64,000 nucleotides of DNA, taken from assembly GCF_003711225.1 (NCBI RefSeq), contig NZ_CP031030.1, positions 4,960,001 to 5,024,000 of the forward strand, given 5' to 3'. This document shows, piece after piece, positions 42,512 to 51,166 of this stretch. The stretch's first letter is position 1. The number at the start of each line of letters is the position of its first letter. Under the pieces are notes generated by a model. That model did not search any database. It had not been told where the DNA came from and saw only the letters and a program-made list of their open reading frames with translations. The translations under genes and the position numbers were made by a program. This stretch comes from Runella sp. SP2. Lineage in GTDB: Bacteria; Bacteroidota; Bacteroidia; Cytophagales; Spirosomataceae.

Positions 42512-43783
42512 TTATCCTACAATTACTTGTTGCAAATCTTCCCATTGCCAGTACTGATTTGCTATTTTTTGAATATCCTCTGCCGTAACGACGCGCAATC
42601 GTTGGATATAGTTGGAATAAAATTCAACATCTAGTCCTTCTAGTACCATCAGTCGCACGCGATCAGCAATTTCAAAAGGCGTATTGAGTGATCCCGCAAA
42701 CTCTCCCGCTAAGTAATTTTTGACGGTTTCAAGCTCACTTTCTGGGACAAGCTCGGTCTGCAATCGGTGGATTTCTTTTTGGATTTCGTCCAAGGTCGCT
42801 TGGGCAAATTCTTTTTTAACATCAGTTCCAATCGCCCAATAACCCGCTTGACGCATCGGGACGATACTCGACGAAATGCCATAGGTAAAGCCTTTTTCTT
42901 CCCGAATATTACGCATCAATCGCGAACCAAAATAGCCGCCCAAAATTTCGTTGGCCACAATCATTCGGTAAAAATCAGGGTGTTGGCGTTTGAACAACAT
43001 CCGCCCTACCCTTACCGACGACTGTACAGCGTCTGCTTTGTCAACCCACAAAGGTTCGGTCTGCGAAACAATTTCTAGCGACTTATTCACTTCGGGCGAA
43101 GGCACCACCAAATGTTGTCCCAAATACTGGTTGACCAAAGCCACCTCAGCGTCACCCACCTGTCCAGAAAGGAATACGCGAAAAGGACGCGCTTTGATGC
43201 GATTCGTATAAAAATTTTGTAAATCAGCTACCGAAAGGGCTTTAATTGATTTTTCGTTTTGGCTTTTTCCGTACGGGTGCGTCGCGCCAAATAAGCGTTC
43301 TTTGAAGGTAGTTGTGGCTACGTACGCATTTTTTTCGAGGTTAATCCGCAGGTTTTGAAGGCTGATATTGCGCAGGTCATTGAACTCTTTTTCGGGATAA
43401 GTTGCCTCGTGGATAAGTTCCGACACCATTTCGAGAATTGCCCCGAGGTGTTTGGTTAGGCCATACACCATAATATTGGCGCGGTCGGGCGTGTGGCTCA
43501 AATCGACAAAAGCCCCAATTTGGTCAAAATGCCCGCTAATTTGAGCGGATGTCCGTTTTTGGGTACCTTCTGTTAACATTTTTACTCCAAAAAACGACGC
43601 CCCATCGACGTCTTCGTGCCACGTTCCTGCCTCAAACAGTACTTCTATTCGCACAACGGGTTGCTCGCCAACGTTGGCCACAAATAGCGGCTGACCGTTG
43701 TCAAGCACAACGCTCTGATGCGAAGGAAACTGTACGGTTTGAATGGTGCGGAAAGCGGGCGGTATCGTTCTATCTAATTGCAT
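42512..43783 (-). CDS. M16B-type peptidase subunit lacking the zinc motif
   Basis: A 423-residue pitrilysin-fold protein. At the place where active subunits have HxxEH the sequence reads DGASFFGVKMLTEGT (about 59-73), so zinc ligands are missing. The later R-Y pair common in substrate-binding subunits is kept in spirit (LMRNIREEKGFTYGISSS, about 280-297). In the two-subunit bacterial M16B enzymes one protein is catalytic and a sister is not, and they are normally adjacent; here no active partner lies nearby. No signal peptide. Probably the non-catalytic partner of a distant subunit. Confidence 0.88.
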   Translation of the reverse strand: MQLDRTIPPAFRTIQTVQFPSHQSVVLDNGQPLFVANVGEQPVVRIEVLFEAGTWHEDVDGASFFGVKMLTEGTQKRTSAQISGHFDQIGAFVDLSHTPDRANIMVYGLTKHLGAILEMVSELIHEATYPEKEFNDLRNISLQNLRINLEKNAYVATTTFKERLFGATHPYGKSQNEKSIKALSVADLQNFYTNRIKARPFRVFLSGQVGDAEVALVNQYLGQHLVVPSPEVNKSLEIVSQTEPLWVDKADAVQSSVRVGRMLFKRQHPDFYRMIVANEILGGYFGSRLMRNIREEKGFTYGISSSIVPMRQAGYWAIGTDVKKEFAQATLDEIQKEIHRLQTELVPESELETVKNYLAGEFAGSLNTPFEIADRVRLMVLEGLDVEFYSNYIQRLRVVTAEDIQKIANQYWQWEDLQQVIVG

Positions 43784-43899
43784 ATTGGTTGGAGTTCAAA
43801 ATGAGGGTTTCAAAATTACGGACTGTTTTGGTTTGATAGGTATTTTTAAGTAAATCGCAGTACGCCACAATTTGTTCCCTGTTCAACCCCCATTCGATT

Positions 43900-44802
43900 A
43901 TGTTAAACTTTCTACTGGCTGTTGTTTTCACGGTGTCGTTGTACTTGATTATGCGAGCGTTTCCTAAGTACAAAGTACAGCCTTTTCACGCGGTTTTTTT
44001 CAATTATTATTCGTGCGTGCTCATGGGGCTGCTTTTGATGCCCAACCGTCAGCAGTATTTTGGTACCGACTGGGGCTCTACGCCAACCTTATTGACACTG
44101 GCACTGGGGGCGATGTTTGTCGTGGTTTTTGCCCTTATTGGCATCACTACCACCAAAGTGGGCGTTACAGCAGCTTCGTTGGCAGGAAATATGTCGTTGG
44201 TGATTCCTGTATTGTTCGGACTATTTGTCTTCAAAAACAACAACAAAGACTTTACTTTTCTCAACTACCTTGGTTTATTACTGGCCCTTGTAGCGTTGGC
44301 CTTGAGTACGTTGAAAAAAAACAGCAACGCCGAATCTGTCAAAAAAGGAGCCGTGTTATTCTTACCCGTCATTCTCTTTTTGGCAAGTGGCACCAACAAT
44401 ACGCTTATTAATTACACCAGTTCTACTTCTTACCAGCCCAACGAATCATCGCTCTTTACGGCCATTGCCTGCACGGGCGCAATTCTGATTGGGAACAGTT
44501 ATTTGCTCATTCGAGTCTTGTTTTTTGGGGAAAAGGTGCAGTGGCAAAGCATCGTCGGAGGGTTGATTTTGGGCTTTCCCAACTTTCTATCTTTTTATTT
44601 TTTATTGGGTGCATTGAGTGACTTTGGCAACAGCGCGGCCTTTGTTTTTCCGATTTACAACGTTTTAAGTATGCTAACGTCGGCTTTTATGGCGTGGCTT
44701 TTGTTCAAAGAAACCTTAGAGCCGCTCAACAAAGTGGGTTTAGCCATCGCTGTGTTGGCCATTTTTTTGATTTCTTACCAAGAAATTTTGAGTGTTTTGT
44801 AA
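43900..44802 (+). CDS. DMT superfamily (EamA-type) transporter
   Basis: A 300-residue protein with about ten membrane helices in two repeats (first from the N-terminal FLLAVVFTVSLYLIM; second from about 150, VLFLPVILFLASG). Phe/Tyr-rich ends and small residues in helices fit the drug/metabolite transporter superfamily. The substrate is unknown. It faces away from the M16 gene with a 116-bp divergent spacer. Confidence 0.85.
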   Translation: MLNFLLAVVFTVSLYLIMRAFPKYKVQPFHAVFFNYYSCVLMGLLLMPNRQQYFGTDWGSTPTLLTLALGAMFVVVFALIGITTTKVGVTAASLAGNMSLVIPVLFGLFVFKNNNKDFTFLNYLGLLLALVALALSTLKKNSNAESVKKGAVLFLPVILFLASGTNNTLINYTSSTSYQPNESSLFTAIACTGAILIGNSYLLIRVLFFGEKVQWQSIVGGLILGFPNFLSFYFLLGALSDFGNSAAFVFPIYNVLSMLTSAFMAWLLFKETLEPLNKVGLAIAVLAIFLISYQEILSVL

Positions 44803-44888
44803 GAAGAGAAAGTAAAATATTCCCTTTGCTCGAACATTCTAGGCAATAAGTTCGTTTTTAAAGCGCAACCATTAACACAAACTCACAA

Positions 44889-45470
44889 ATGGCAACGATT
44901 AAATCTTTGTTTCTCATGCTATTATCGCTTTTATCAGGCATTTTTGCCAACAAAAAAGAAATTCAAACGAACACTGCCAACGTTAAACCTACCTCTTCTG
45001 TGTACGATTATAAAATGAAAGCCCTCATGGGCAGCGAACAAATCTCTTTGAGTAAGTACAAAGGCAAAAAAATTGTGTTGCTTAACGTCGCTTCAGCTTG
45101 TGGCTATACTCCTCAATACGCTGATTGGCAAAAATTCCACGAGCAATACGGCGATAAAGTGGTGGTTTTGGGCTTCCCTGCCAACAACTTCGGGTCGCAA
45201 GAATCAGGCAGTAACGACGAAATCGCTACTTTTTGCAAGAAAAACTACGGCGTAACGTTCCAAATGTTCTCAAAAATCGACGTGGTAGGCGAAAATCAGC
45301 ATCCACTCTACAAGTGGTTGTCCAACAAATCGCTTAATGGCTGGAACGATAAAGCTCCTACTTGGAACTTCTGCAAATATGTAGTGGACGAAAACGGAAA
45401 ATTGACGCATTTCTTTGCTTCAAAAATTAAACCTACTGACGAAGAATTCAAAAAAGCCGTAGGCATCTAA
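44889..45470 (+). CDS. Glutathione peroxidase (thioredoxin-dependent type)
   Basis: 193 residues with a hydrophobic N-terminal segment (IKSLFLMLLSLLSGIFA), so probably exported or membrane-tethered. Peroxidatic Cys71 lies in NVASACGYTPQ, with Gln104 in GFPANNFGSQE and Trp in PTWNF completing the triad. A second Cys116 (TFCKKNYGV) is placed as the resolving Cys of thioredoxin-dependent members. It reduces hydrogen peroxide or lipid peroxides in the envelope. A stem-loop terminator follows 46 nt after the stop. Confidence 0.92.
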   Translation: MATIKSLFLMLLSLLSGIFANKKEIQTNTANVKPTSSVYDYKMKALMGSEQISLSKYKGKKIVLLNVASACGYTPQYADWQKFHEQYGDKVVVLGFPANNFGSQESGSNDEIATFCKKNYGVTFQMFSKIDVVGENQHPLYKWLSNKSLNGWNDKAPTWNFCKYVVDENGKLTHFFASKIKPTDEEFKKAVGI

Positions 45471-45822
45471 TCAGAATGTCAAAAGGCAAATAAACGAATT
45501 ACGAGTTTTCTTTTATAACGGTTGAGTGCAGCTTACTTAGGTGGTTGCGCTCAACCGTTTTTTGTTAACGAGGTTTTGAGAAACCTCGGCGTGGGTTATA
45601 GTAACCCACGTCACCGATATGAGTAGCCCACGTCACATCACCAGCAACCTGCGCCACTGATATGAATGTTATAATATACTTTTTATGGCAAAAATAAAGT
45701 CAATTTAACTTTAAAAAAGCGTTATTTTATAAATATATCTTAAAAGAGGGCGATATTAAAACAATTTTTCAAATTTTGTTTCTTTATAACTCCACCGCAT
45801 CGACGATTCGATTTCTTTAACA
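45471..45822. other. Spacer with several hairpins and AT-rich leader
   Basis: A 352-bp spacer without a supported gene. Beyond the terminator at 45517 it holds hairpins at 45569-45588 (cgaggttt/aaacctcg) and 45590-45610 (cgtgggtta/taacccacg), direct copies of cccacgtcac, and two similar words (caccgatatgag, cactgatatgaa). From about 45660 it becomes very AT-rich up to the carbamoyltransferase start, where the promoter must be. Confidence 0.65.
45517..45563 (+). terminator. Terminator of the glutathione peroxidase gene
   Basis: Stem aacggttgag(t)gca / tgc(g)ctcaaccgtt with one wobble pair, 15-nt loop, followed by a T-run. Confidence 0.75.
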
Positions 45823-46770
45823 ATGCAACACTTTCTTTCTGTACACGACGTAACCAACATTGATACCCTTGTAAATGAAGGGCTTCAACTTAAAAAATCA
45901 CCTTTTGCCCACAAGCACCTCGGCGAAAACAAGACCATTGGTTTGCTGTTTTTTAACCAAAGTCTTCGCACGCGCCTGAGTACGCAGCGCGCCGCTCAAA
46001 ACCTTGGTATGAATACCATGGTGATGACCGTAGGGCAAGATAGCTGGGGCTTGGAATTGGAAGAAGGCGTAATCATGGACGGTGGAAATGCCGAACACGT
46101 GAAAGAAGCCGCCGCCGTGATGGGCAAATATTGCGATATTTTGGCCGTTCGGGCGTTTGCAGGGCTGCAAGACCGCGAGAAAGATTATGCAGAGTTAGTA
46201 ATGACGCAATTCAAAAAATATGCAGGGGTTCCTATCGTCAACCTTGAGTCGGCGACGCGCCACCCGCTTCAATCTTTGGCCGATTGCATTACAATCGAAG
46301 AATACAAAACCACGGCACGCCCCAAAGTTGTGCTCACGTGGGCACCTCACTTTAAGTCACTTCCGCAAGCGGTGGCCAACTCGTTTTGCGAATGGATGAC
46401 CCGCCGCGACGTGGAGTTTGTGGTAACTTACCCCGAAGGCTACGAATTGAATCCCGACTATCTGAACAACGCCAAAGTGGTCTATAACCAAGACGAAGCG
46501 TTTGCGGGTGCTGATTTTATTTACGCCAAAAACTGGTCATCGTACGAGCAATACGGCAAGGTGCTCACCAAAGACCCGTCGTGGATGATTACCCAACAAA
46601 AAATGGACTTGACCAACAACGGGAAATTTATGCACTGCTTGCCCGTTCGTCGCAACGTCAAAGTAACCGACGAAGTCATTGACGGGCCACAGTCTATCGT
46701 GGTGGAGCAGGCAGGTAATCGCCTCTGGTCAGCGCAGGCGGTATTGAAGCAGATTTTAGAAACGCTATAA
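45823..46770 (+). CDS. argF': N-acyl-ornithine carbamoyltransferase (acetyl- or succinyl-type)
   Basis: A 315-residue carbamoyltransferase. The carbamoyl-phosphate motif is seen as SLRTRLSTQRAAQNLG (47-62), the second substrate loop as MHCLPVRRNVKVTDEVIDG near the C-terminus, and GNAEHVKEAAAVMGKYCDI in between. In Bacteroidota and Xanthomonadales this enzyme replaces ornithine carbamoyltransferase and acts on N-succinyl- or N-acetyl-ornithine. A residue in the 90-92 region (Pro in the succinyl enzyme of Bacteroides fragilis, Glu in the acetyl enzyme of Xanthomonas, from memory) sets the choice; here it is Ala90-Glu91, which I cannot assign with confidence. The aminotransferase of the same pathway is encoded at 59837. 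Confidence 0.9.
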   Translation: MQHFLSVHDVTNIDTLVNEGLQLKKSPFAHKHLGENKTIGLLFFNQSLRTRLSTQRAAQNLGMNTMVMTVGQDSWGLELEEGVIMDGGNAEHVKEAAAVMGKYCDILAVRAFAGLQDREKDYAELVMTQFKKYAGVPIVNLESATRHPLQSLADCITIEEYKTTARPKVVLTWAPHFKSLPQAVANSFCEWMTRRDVEFVVTYPEGYELNPDYLNNAKVVYNQDEAFAGADFIYAKNWSSYEQYGKVLTKDPSWMITQQKMDLTNNGKFMHCLPVRRNVKVTDEVIDGPQSIVVEQAGNRLWSAQAVLKQILETL

Positions 46771-46795
46771 CGCTATTTTTCAACAAGTTACAACA

Positions 46796-46837
46796 AAAGC
46801 CTTTTGGTGAAATAGATTCATCGAAAGGCTTTTTTTA
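46796..46837 (+). terminator. Terminator of the carbamoyltransferase gene
   Basis: Stem aaagccttt / aaaggcttt with an 18-19-nt loop, followed by seven T residues. Confidence 0.8.
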
Positions 46838-46928
46838 TTTTTGGCAAAAAGTTTTGAAGATTTTTTTTGTTCCAGTGTAACCTTTGACCCCTCCTCTAGT
46901 AATCTCTTCATGAAAACCCAAACAGCGC

Positions 46929-47447
46929 ATGACCGACGAACAGGCTATGTATGCGGTAAGTCAAGGAGATTTGGACAAAGCGGCCATTTTGTACGAACGC
47001 TACAAAAAATCGCTCCTTAATTTCTTTCTCTACCGCCAAAACGACCGCGAAAACGCCCGTGATCTTACCCAACAGGTATTTTTACGGATGCTACGCTATC
47101 GGCATACCTACCGCGAAGGGGCGTCGTTTAGGACTTGGATTTTGGAAATTGCGCGCAATGTGTTCTTTGATTACCTCAAAAAAAATCCAACCCATACAGA
47201 CCTAAATGAAATAGCGGACATCGGCGATAGCTACGACGAAACCGAAGAACAACATCAGTTTTTGCACCGTGCGCTGGCTCAATTGCCTGACCAATACCGC
47301 GAAGTGCTTTTGCTGAGTCGGTTCCAAAACATGAGTTACGAAGAAATCGGCCAAAGTCTGGGGTTATCAGTGCCAAACGTAAAAGTGCGGGTCTTCCGAG
47401 CCATGCAAAAGCTCCGAGACTTATACATGAATGTTAGTAATCAATAA
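46929..47447 (+). CDS. ECF RNA polymerase sigma factor
   Basis: 172 residues. Sigma-2 region is at about 20-88 (NDRENARDLTQQVFLRMLRY, FRTWILEIARNVFFDYLKK) and sigma-4 at about 115-170 (LPDQYREVLLLSRFQNMSYEEIGQ, SLGLSVPNVKVRVFRAMQKLR). The next gene, with an anti-sigma-like N-terminus and a membrane segment, begins 45 nt later, so the pair forms a sigma/anti-sigma switch. The signal is unknown. Confidence 0.92.
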   Translation: MTDEQAMYAVSQGDLDKAAILYERYKKSLLNFFLYRQNDRENARDLTQQVFLRMLRYRHTYREGASFRTWILEIARNVFFDYLKKNPTHTDLNEIADIGDSYDETEEQHQFLHRALAQLPDQYREVLLLSRFQNMSYEEIGQSLGLSVPNVKVRVFRAMQKLRDLYMNVSNQ

Positions 47448-47492
47448 ACAACAAAGGTTGGATTTGAGAATCCAACTCCACCAAGGAACAAC

Positions 47493-48395
47493 ATGCTAAA
47501 CGAACAAATCATAACCGATTACTTATTAGGGCTTTTGCCAGAAGCCGAGCGGGTTGTGTTTGAACAACGCTTGGCCGTTGACCCGCTTTTACGAAAAGAA
47601 GTGGAAGAGCTGCAAGCAGTTTGGCAAGCACTGCAACGCACCGAAGCCGATACAGATAAAGACATGGACGATGCGTTTTACAAAGCCCTACAAGGAGAAA
47701 AAATGCTCGAAAGTACGGTAATTGCCTTTAAACCCACGCCGTGGAAAAGTTATTTACGGTACGCGGCCGCAGTCGCAGGGCTAGGGCTTACGTTTTGGGT
47801 AGGTCGTCAAACCGCCCCCGTCGAAATTCAGTACCGCACCGTGGCCGTACAAACGCCGTCGGAAGTTCCACAAAAAACAAAAGCAGAAACCCAAACTTCT
47901 ACTGAACTGCCGATGGAGTTGGCCAACGTTTCAAAATCATCCAATCCGAATATGATGCAAGAAATTGCGTCGCTTCGGAAAGAAATGAAAATGACGCAGG
48001 AATTGGTTATTTTGGGATTATTGAAAGACCATTCAGCCTCTGAGCGCCTCAAAGGCATTAACTACGCCGCCGCGCTCAACGACCCCAAACCCGCCGTGAT
48101 TCAAGCGCTTATCAACACCTTGCGGGACGACGAAAGTCTGAACGTTCGCCTATCGACCATCGAAACGTTGGAACGGTTTAAACCTACCGACGAGGTCAAA
48201 AAAGTACTCGTAAGTCAACTTACCCAAACCAGTGAGCCTACCGAGCAAACAACCTTAATCGAAACCTTAGTGCGCATGAGGGTTCGTGAAAGTTTGCCTG
48301 TCTTTGATAAATTACAAAAAGACACAAACGTGGACGAATCGGTAAGGGCATTGGCCAAAAGCAGTATGAATGAGCTTACTATGCTTACCGAGTAA
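47493..48395 (+). CDS. Anti-sigma factor-like membrane protein with HEAT repeats
   Basis: 300 residues. The N-terminus (about 1-60: IITDYLLGLLPEAERVVFEQRL) is typical of anti-sigma factors that hold ECF sigma factors, though without a Cys/His zinc motif. A single membrane helix follows at about 90-105 (LRYAAAVAGLGLTFWVG). The exported part has a coiled-coil-like stretch (LRKEMKMTQELVILGLLKD) and two to three HEAT repeats (PKPAVIQALINTLRDDESLNVRLSTIETLERF is split over them). This design suggests sensing by protein-protein contact in the periplasm. It sits between the ECF gene and the DUF4097 adhesin gene. Confidence 0.82.
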   Translation: MLNEQIITDYLLGLLPEAERVVFEQRLAVDPLLRKEVEELQAVWQALQRTEADTDKDMDDAFYKALQGEKMLESTVIAFKPTPWKSYLRYAAAVAGLGLTFWVGRQTAPVEIQYRTVAVQTPSEVPQKTKAETQTSTELPMELANVSKSSNPNMMQEIASLRKEMKMTQELVILGLLKDHSASERLKGINYAAALNDPKPAVIQALINTLRDDESLNVRLSTIETLERFKPTDEVKKVLVSQLTQTSEPTEQTTLIETLVRMRVRESLPVFDKLQKDTNVDESVRALAKSSMNELTMLTE

Positions 48396-48450
48396 GCAAA
48401 CAATTAACACATTATCAACTCTTTTCATTAACACATTTATGTACAATCCC

Positions 48451-49470
48451 ATGAAAACAGCCTCTTTTTTCATAGCCCTTTTCGTCGTTGCAACCACTGT
48501 AGTAGCGCAAGAAGCCAAAGTATTCAAGACCAAGTTTAGCGGGCCAGGCAAAAGCCTCGTCATGAACATCGATGCCAAACAACTCGACATGGAAGGCTAC
48601 AACGGCGACGAGGTTATCATCGAAGCCAAAGATGTCCCTTCTGTACCCAAAGACGCCGAAGGACTCCGCCCTTTGTCGGCCACGGGCGTTGACAATACCA
48701 ACATTGGGCTATCAGTCAATGCCAATGGCAACACGCTTACCATTACAACCGTGATGAAAGGTAAAACGATGTACAAAATTCGGGTTCCAAAAGAATTGGG
48801 CATTACAGTCAAAAAACGCCATTCCTGCTCTTGCAACGAAAACGGTATGAGTATTGCTGGCATGGAAGGCCCACTCGAAATCAACACCAATTACGAAGCC
48901 ATTACGCTCACCGACGTATCGGGGCCGATTGTTGCCAATTCGCAGCAGGGAAAAATCAAGGTAATTTTTAACGATAAAATGCCTGACAAACCTTCGTCGA
49001 TTGTCACGTATGGCAATGATGTGGACGTAACCGTCCCTGATAAAGCCAAGGTTTTATTCAGTATTTCATCGGCCAACGGCAATATGTTTACTGACCTTGA
49101 TTTGAAATCTTATACGACGCCGACCAAAACCGAAGGTTCGGTAGAAGAAAAACGCGCGCTTGATGCTGTCATTGCCCAGCGAGATGCTGACCGTACCGTG
49201 ACCGTAAACGGATATGCCTCTTCTTCGGGCTGGGGGCAGTCTAGGACTTTTTCTGGCTCAGCGGCGAGTGCTTCCGCGCCTGCCCCAAGTAGCGTCTATG
49301 TATGGGATGGCAATGAATGGAATGCGAATAATATCATCTCGACCAATGGCTTGTCTTATGCGTGGCTTGACTCCGACAAATCATTCCCCAAATACGTACT
49401 AAACGAACCACAAACCAAAATCATGCTTCGCACTACGCAGGGTAATGTTTATTTGAGAAAGAAAAAGTAA
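48451..49470 (+). CDS. Exported beta-helix/DUF4097-like protein of the ECF locus
   Basis: 339 residues with a signal peptide (KTASFFIALFVVATTVVAQ). The body is a repetitive beta-strand series (VIIEAKDV, LTITTVMKGKTMYKIRVP, LEINTNYEAITLTDVSGPIVANSQQG, VDVTVPDKAKVLFSISSANG), as in DUF4097 'putative adhesin' proteins that commonly follow ECF sigma/anti-sigma pairs in Bacteroidota. Contains Cys-Ser-Cys in HSCSCNENG. ATG at 48451 (MKTASFF) begins the signal peptide; an ATG four codons upstream is also possible. Likely co-transcribed with the ECF pair. Confidence 0.8.
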   Translation: MKTASFFIALFVVATTVVAQEAKVFKTKFSGPGKSLVMNIDAKQLDMEGYNGDEVIIEAKDVPSVPKDAEGLRPLSATGVDNTNIGLSVNANGNTLTITTVMKGKTMYKIRVPKELGITVKKRHSCSCNENGMSIAGMEGPLEINTNYEAITLTDVSGPIVANSQQGKIKVIFNDKMPDKPSSIVTYGNDVDVTVPDKAKVLFSISSANGNMFTDLDLKSYTTPTKTEGSVEEKRALDAVIAQRDADRTVTVNGYASSSGWGQSRTFSGSAASASAPAPSSVYVWDGNEWNANNIISTNGLSYAWLDSDKSFPKYVLNEPQTKIMLRTTQGNVYLRKKK

Positions 49471-49478
49471 CCCCCACA

Positions 49479-49509
49479 ATTGAGGCTGGCCCAAAAAGCC
49501 AGCCTCAAT
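49479..49509 (+). terminator. Terminator after the DUF4097-like gene
   Basis: A perfect 12-bp stem (attgaggctggc / gccagcctcaat), 7-nt loop; no long T-run. Separates the ECF operon from the TlpA-DUF3738 gene. Confidence 0.7.
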
Positions 49510-49552
49510 ACTAAAACAGCCATCCCACCTTATTAACATAACATCAAACCGC

Positions 49553-50752
49553 GTGAAGCATTTAGTCATCTTTGTATTGTTGGCCGTTTCTTTTCAGGCA
49601 TTTACCCAAACGGAATCCTTACTGGGCAAAAAATCCCCCGAACTGAAGTTTGAAACCATTGTCAATTTTGAGAAAACCAACGCCACGCTCAGCGACTTCA
49701 AAGGCAAGATTGTCATCCTTGATTTTTGGGCTACTTGGTGCGGGCCTTGTATTCAATCGTTTCCAGAATTAGAAAAACTTCAAGCCAAATTCCGCAACGA
49801 CCTTCAGGTCATTACCATCACAGACGACCCCGAAATGCGGATAAAACGTTTTTTGGAAAAGCGAAAAACAACCCTTCCCGTTGTGATTGATGAAAAAAGA
49901 GCGCTGGCGAAAATTTTCCCTCACCGCACCATTCCCCACACGGTCTTGATTGATAAAATGGGAACCGTACAGGCCATCACGACTTCGTCCGAGTTATCCG
50001 AAGCATTAATTAAGAACCTTCTTGCGGGGAAGGCTGTGAGTGTAAAGGAGAAAAAAGATGTCATTGATTTTGACCCTTCTTTGCCACTTTCTGGCAATGG
50101 CGACTTTACTTTTCAGCTTACCATTACCCCTTTTAAGGAAGGTTATCCCTCTTTTTGTAACCCAAAAGGAGGTGGTAGCATCTACGAAGGGCGGCGAATC
50201 GTTGCGACCAACCTTTCTCCCAAAACGTTATTTGAAGTTGCGCATCAATTTCCGCCAGGCATCCGAACAGTACTGGACGTATCTGACCCTTCAAAATTTT
50301 CTTGGAACGAGCAAAATTGTGTCTGTTTTGACTTAATCGTTCCCGAACACCTTGGCGAAAAACGGTTCGACATCATGAAGCAGCAATTAGAAATCTATTT
50401 TGGCTATCAATCATTGATTGAAGAGCGAGTACGCCCCGTAAAAGTTCTTCAAAGAATCAAGGACACCGCCGCCAAACTCACGGAGTCAAAACCAGAAACC
50501 ACCCCTGCCTCAAGCTACAGTGGAAAAGGATTATCCATGAAAGCGTCGGGCGTGGCAACCCTTGCAGATTTTTTGGAAAATCAAATTAACAAAACCGTCA
50601 TCGACGAAACAGGTCTAACAGGCTTGTACGATTTGGACATTCCTTGGTACAACGAAACGCCCAAACAAATTCACGAAGAATTAAGGAAAATAGGATTGCA
50701 GCTAGTTGAGGCCGAGCGAAAAATAAAAGTACTGGTTATCAAAGACAAATAG
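49553..50752 (+). CDS. TlpA-like thioredoxin fused to DUF3738 domain
   Basis: 399 residues with a signal peptide (KHLVIFVLLAVSFQAFTQ). A TlpA/ResA-type thioredoxin fold follows, with W62-C63-G64-P65-C66 and cis-Pro region TIPHTVLID. The C-terminal half (about 165-399) is DUF3738, recognised by the end TVIDETGLTGLYDLDIPWY. Fused forms occur in Bacteroidota, often near BlaR1/MecR1-like or ECF regulators. It may reduce exported disulphides. The start is GTG; no ATG is in frame nearby. A terminator follows the stop. Confidence 0.85.
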   Translation: MKHLVIFVLLAVSFQAFTQTESLLGKKSPELKFETIVNFEKTNATLSDFKGKIVILDFWATWCGPCIQSFPELEKLQAKFRNDLQVITITDDPEMRIKRFLEKRKTTLPVVIDEKRALAKIFPHRTIPHTVLIDKMGTVQAITTSSELSEALIKNLLAGKAVSVKEKKDVIDFDPSLPLSGNGDFTFQLTITPFKEGYPSFCNPKGGGSIYEGRRIVATNLSPKTLFEVAHQFPPGIRTVLDVSDPSKFSWNEQNCVCFDLIVPEHLGEKRFDIMKQQLEIYFGYQSLIEERVRPVKVLQRIKDTAAKLTESKPETTPASSYSGKGLSMKASGVATLADFLENQINKTVIDETGLTGLYDLDIPWYNETPKQIHEELRKIGLQLVEAERKIKVLVIKDK

Positions 50753-50766
50753 CCTCACAAACGTCA

Positions 50767-50799
50767 ATGGGCTGGCCTTATCGACCAGCCCATTTTTTT
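50767..50799 (+). terminator. Terminator of the TlpA-DUF3738 gene
   Basis: A 9-bp stem (atgggctgg / ccagcccat) with a 9-nt loop followed by seven T residues, overlapping the stop codon of the convergent toxin gene. Confidence 0.85.
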
Positions 50800-51166
50800 A
50801 TAAATCAACAGTTGTCAGTGTCACTGGAAATCCTTCATTCTCAATGTCATGATATAGCTTAATAAGCACCTCTTGGATTTTCGGCACTTGAGGAAGTATA
50901 TCGTCGTAGCGATTTGAAAACAGATTCAGCTGAAGAATGAATAGCGGTATATTGTACGTATTCTGCTGATAACGAATACTTTTATCATTGGTCACAAGCA
51001 CATGGAAGCCGTTATCTAACATTAGCCTTAGTAACTCTCCATTCTTTTTCCCCAGCCAATTTTGATCACGAATAGTAGTTACAGCTAAGGTTGTTGACTC
51101 AAAGCGATATTTGAGTTTAGTAGGCAGGTTTTCATCAAGCAGCACTCGCAAAGGCAGACGTATCAT
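50798..51166 (-). CDS. DUF5615 PIN-like protein (putative toxin)
   Basis: 122 residues. The PIN-like core is visible: LLDENLPTKLKYRF at the start (Asp and Glu of the active site) and VLVTNDKSIRY in the middle (Asp). DUF5615 proteins are the toxin partner of DUF433 antitoxins in VapBC-like systems and are predicted to cleave RNA. The ATG giving MIRLPLR overlaps the antitoxin's 3' end by 32 nt, which strongly couples translation. Small differences from true PIN domains mean nuclease activity is inferred, not shown. Confidence 0.85.
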   Translation of the reverse strand: MIRLPLRVLLDENLPTKLKYRFESTTLAVTTIRDQNWLGKKNGELLRLMLDNGFHVLVTNDKSIRYQQNTYNIPLFILQLNLFSNRYDDILPQVPKIQEVLIKLYHDIENEGFPVTLTTVDL

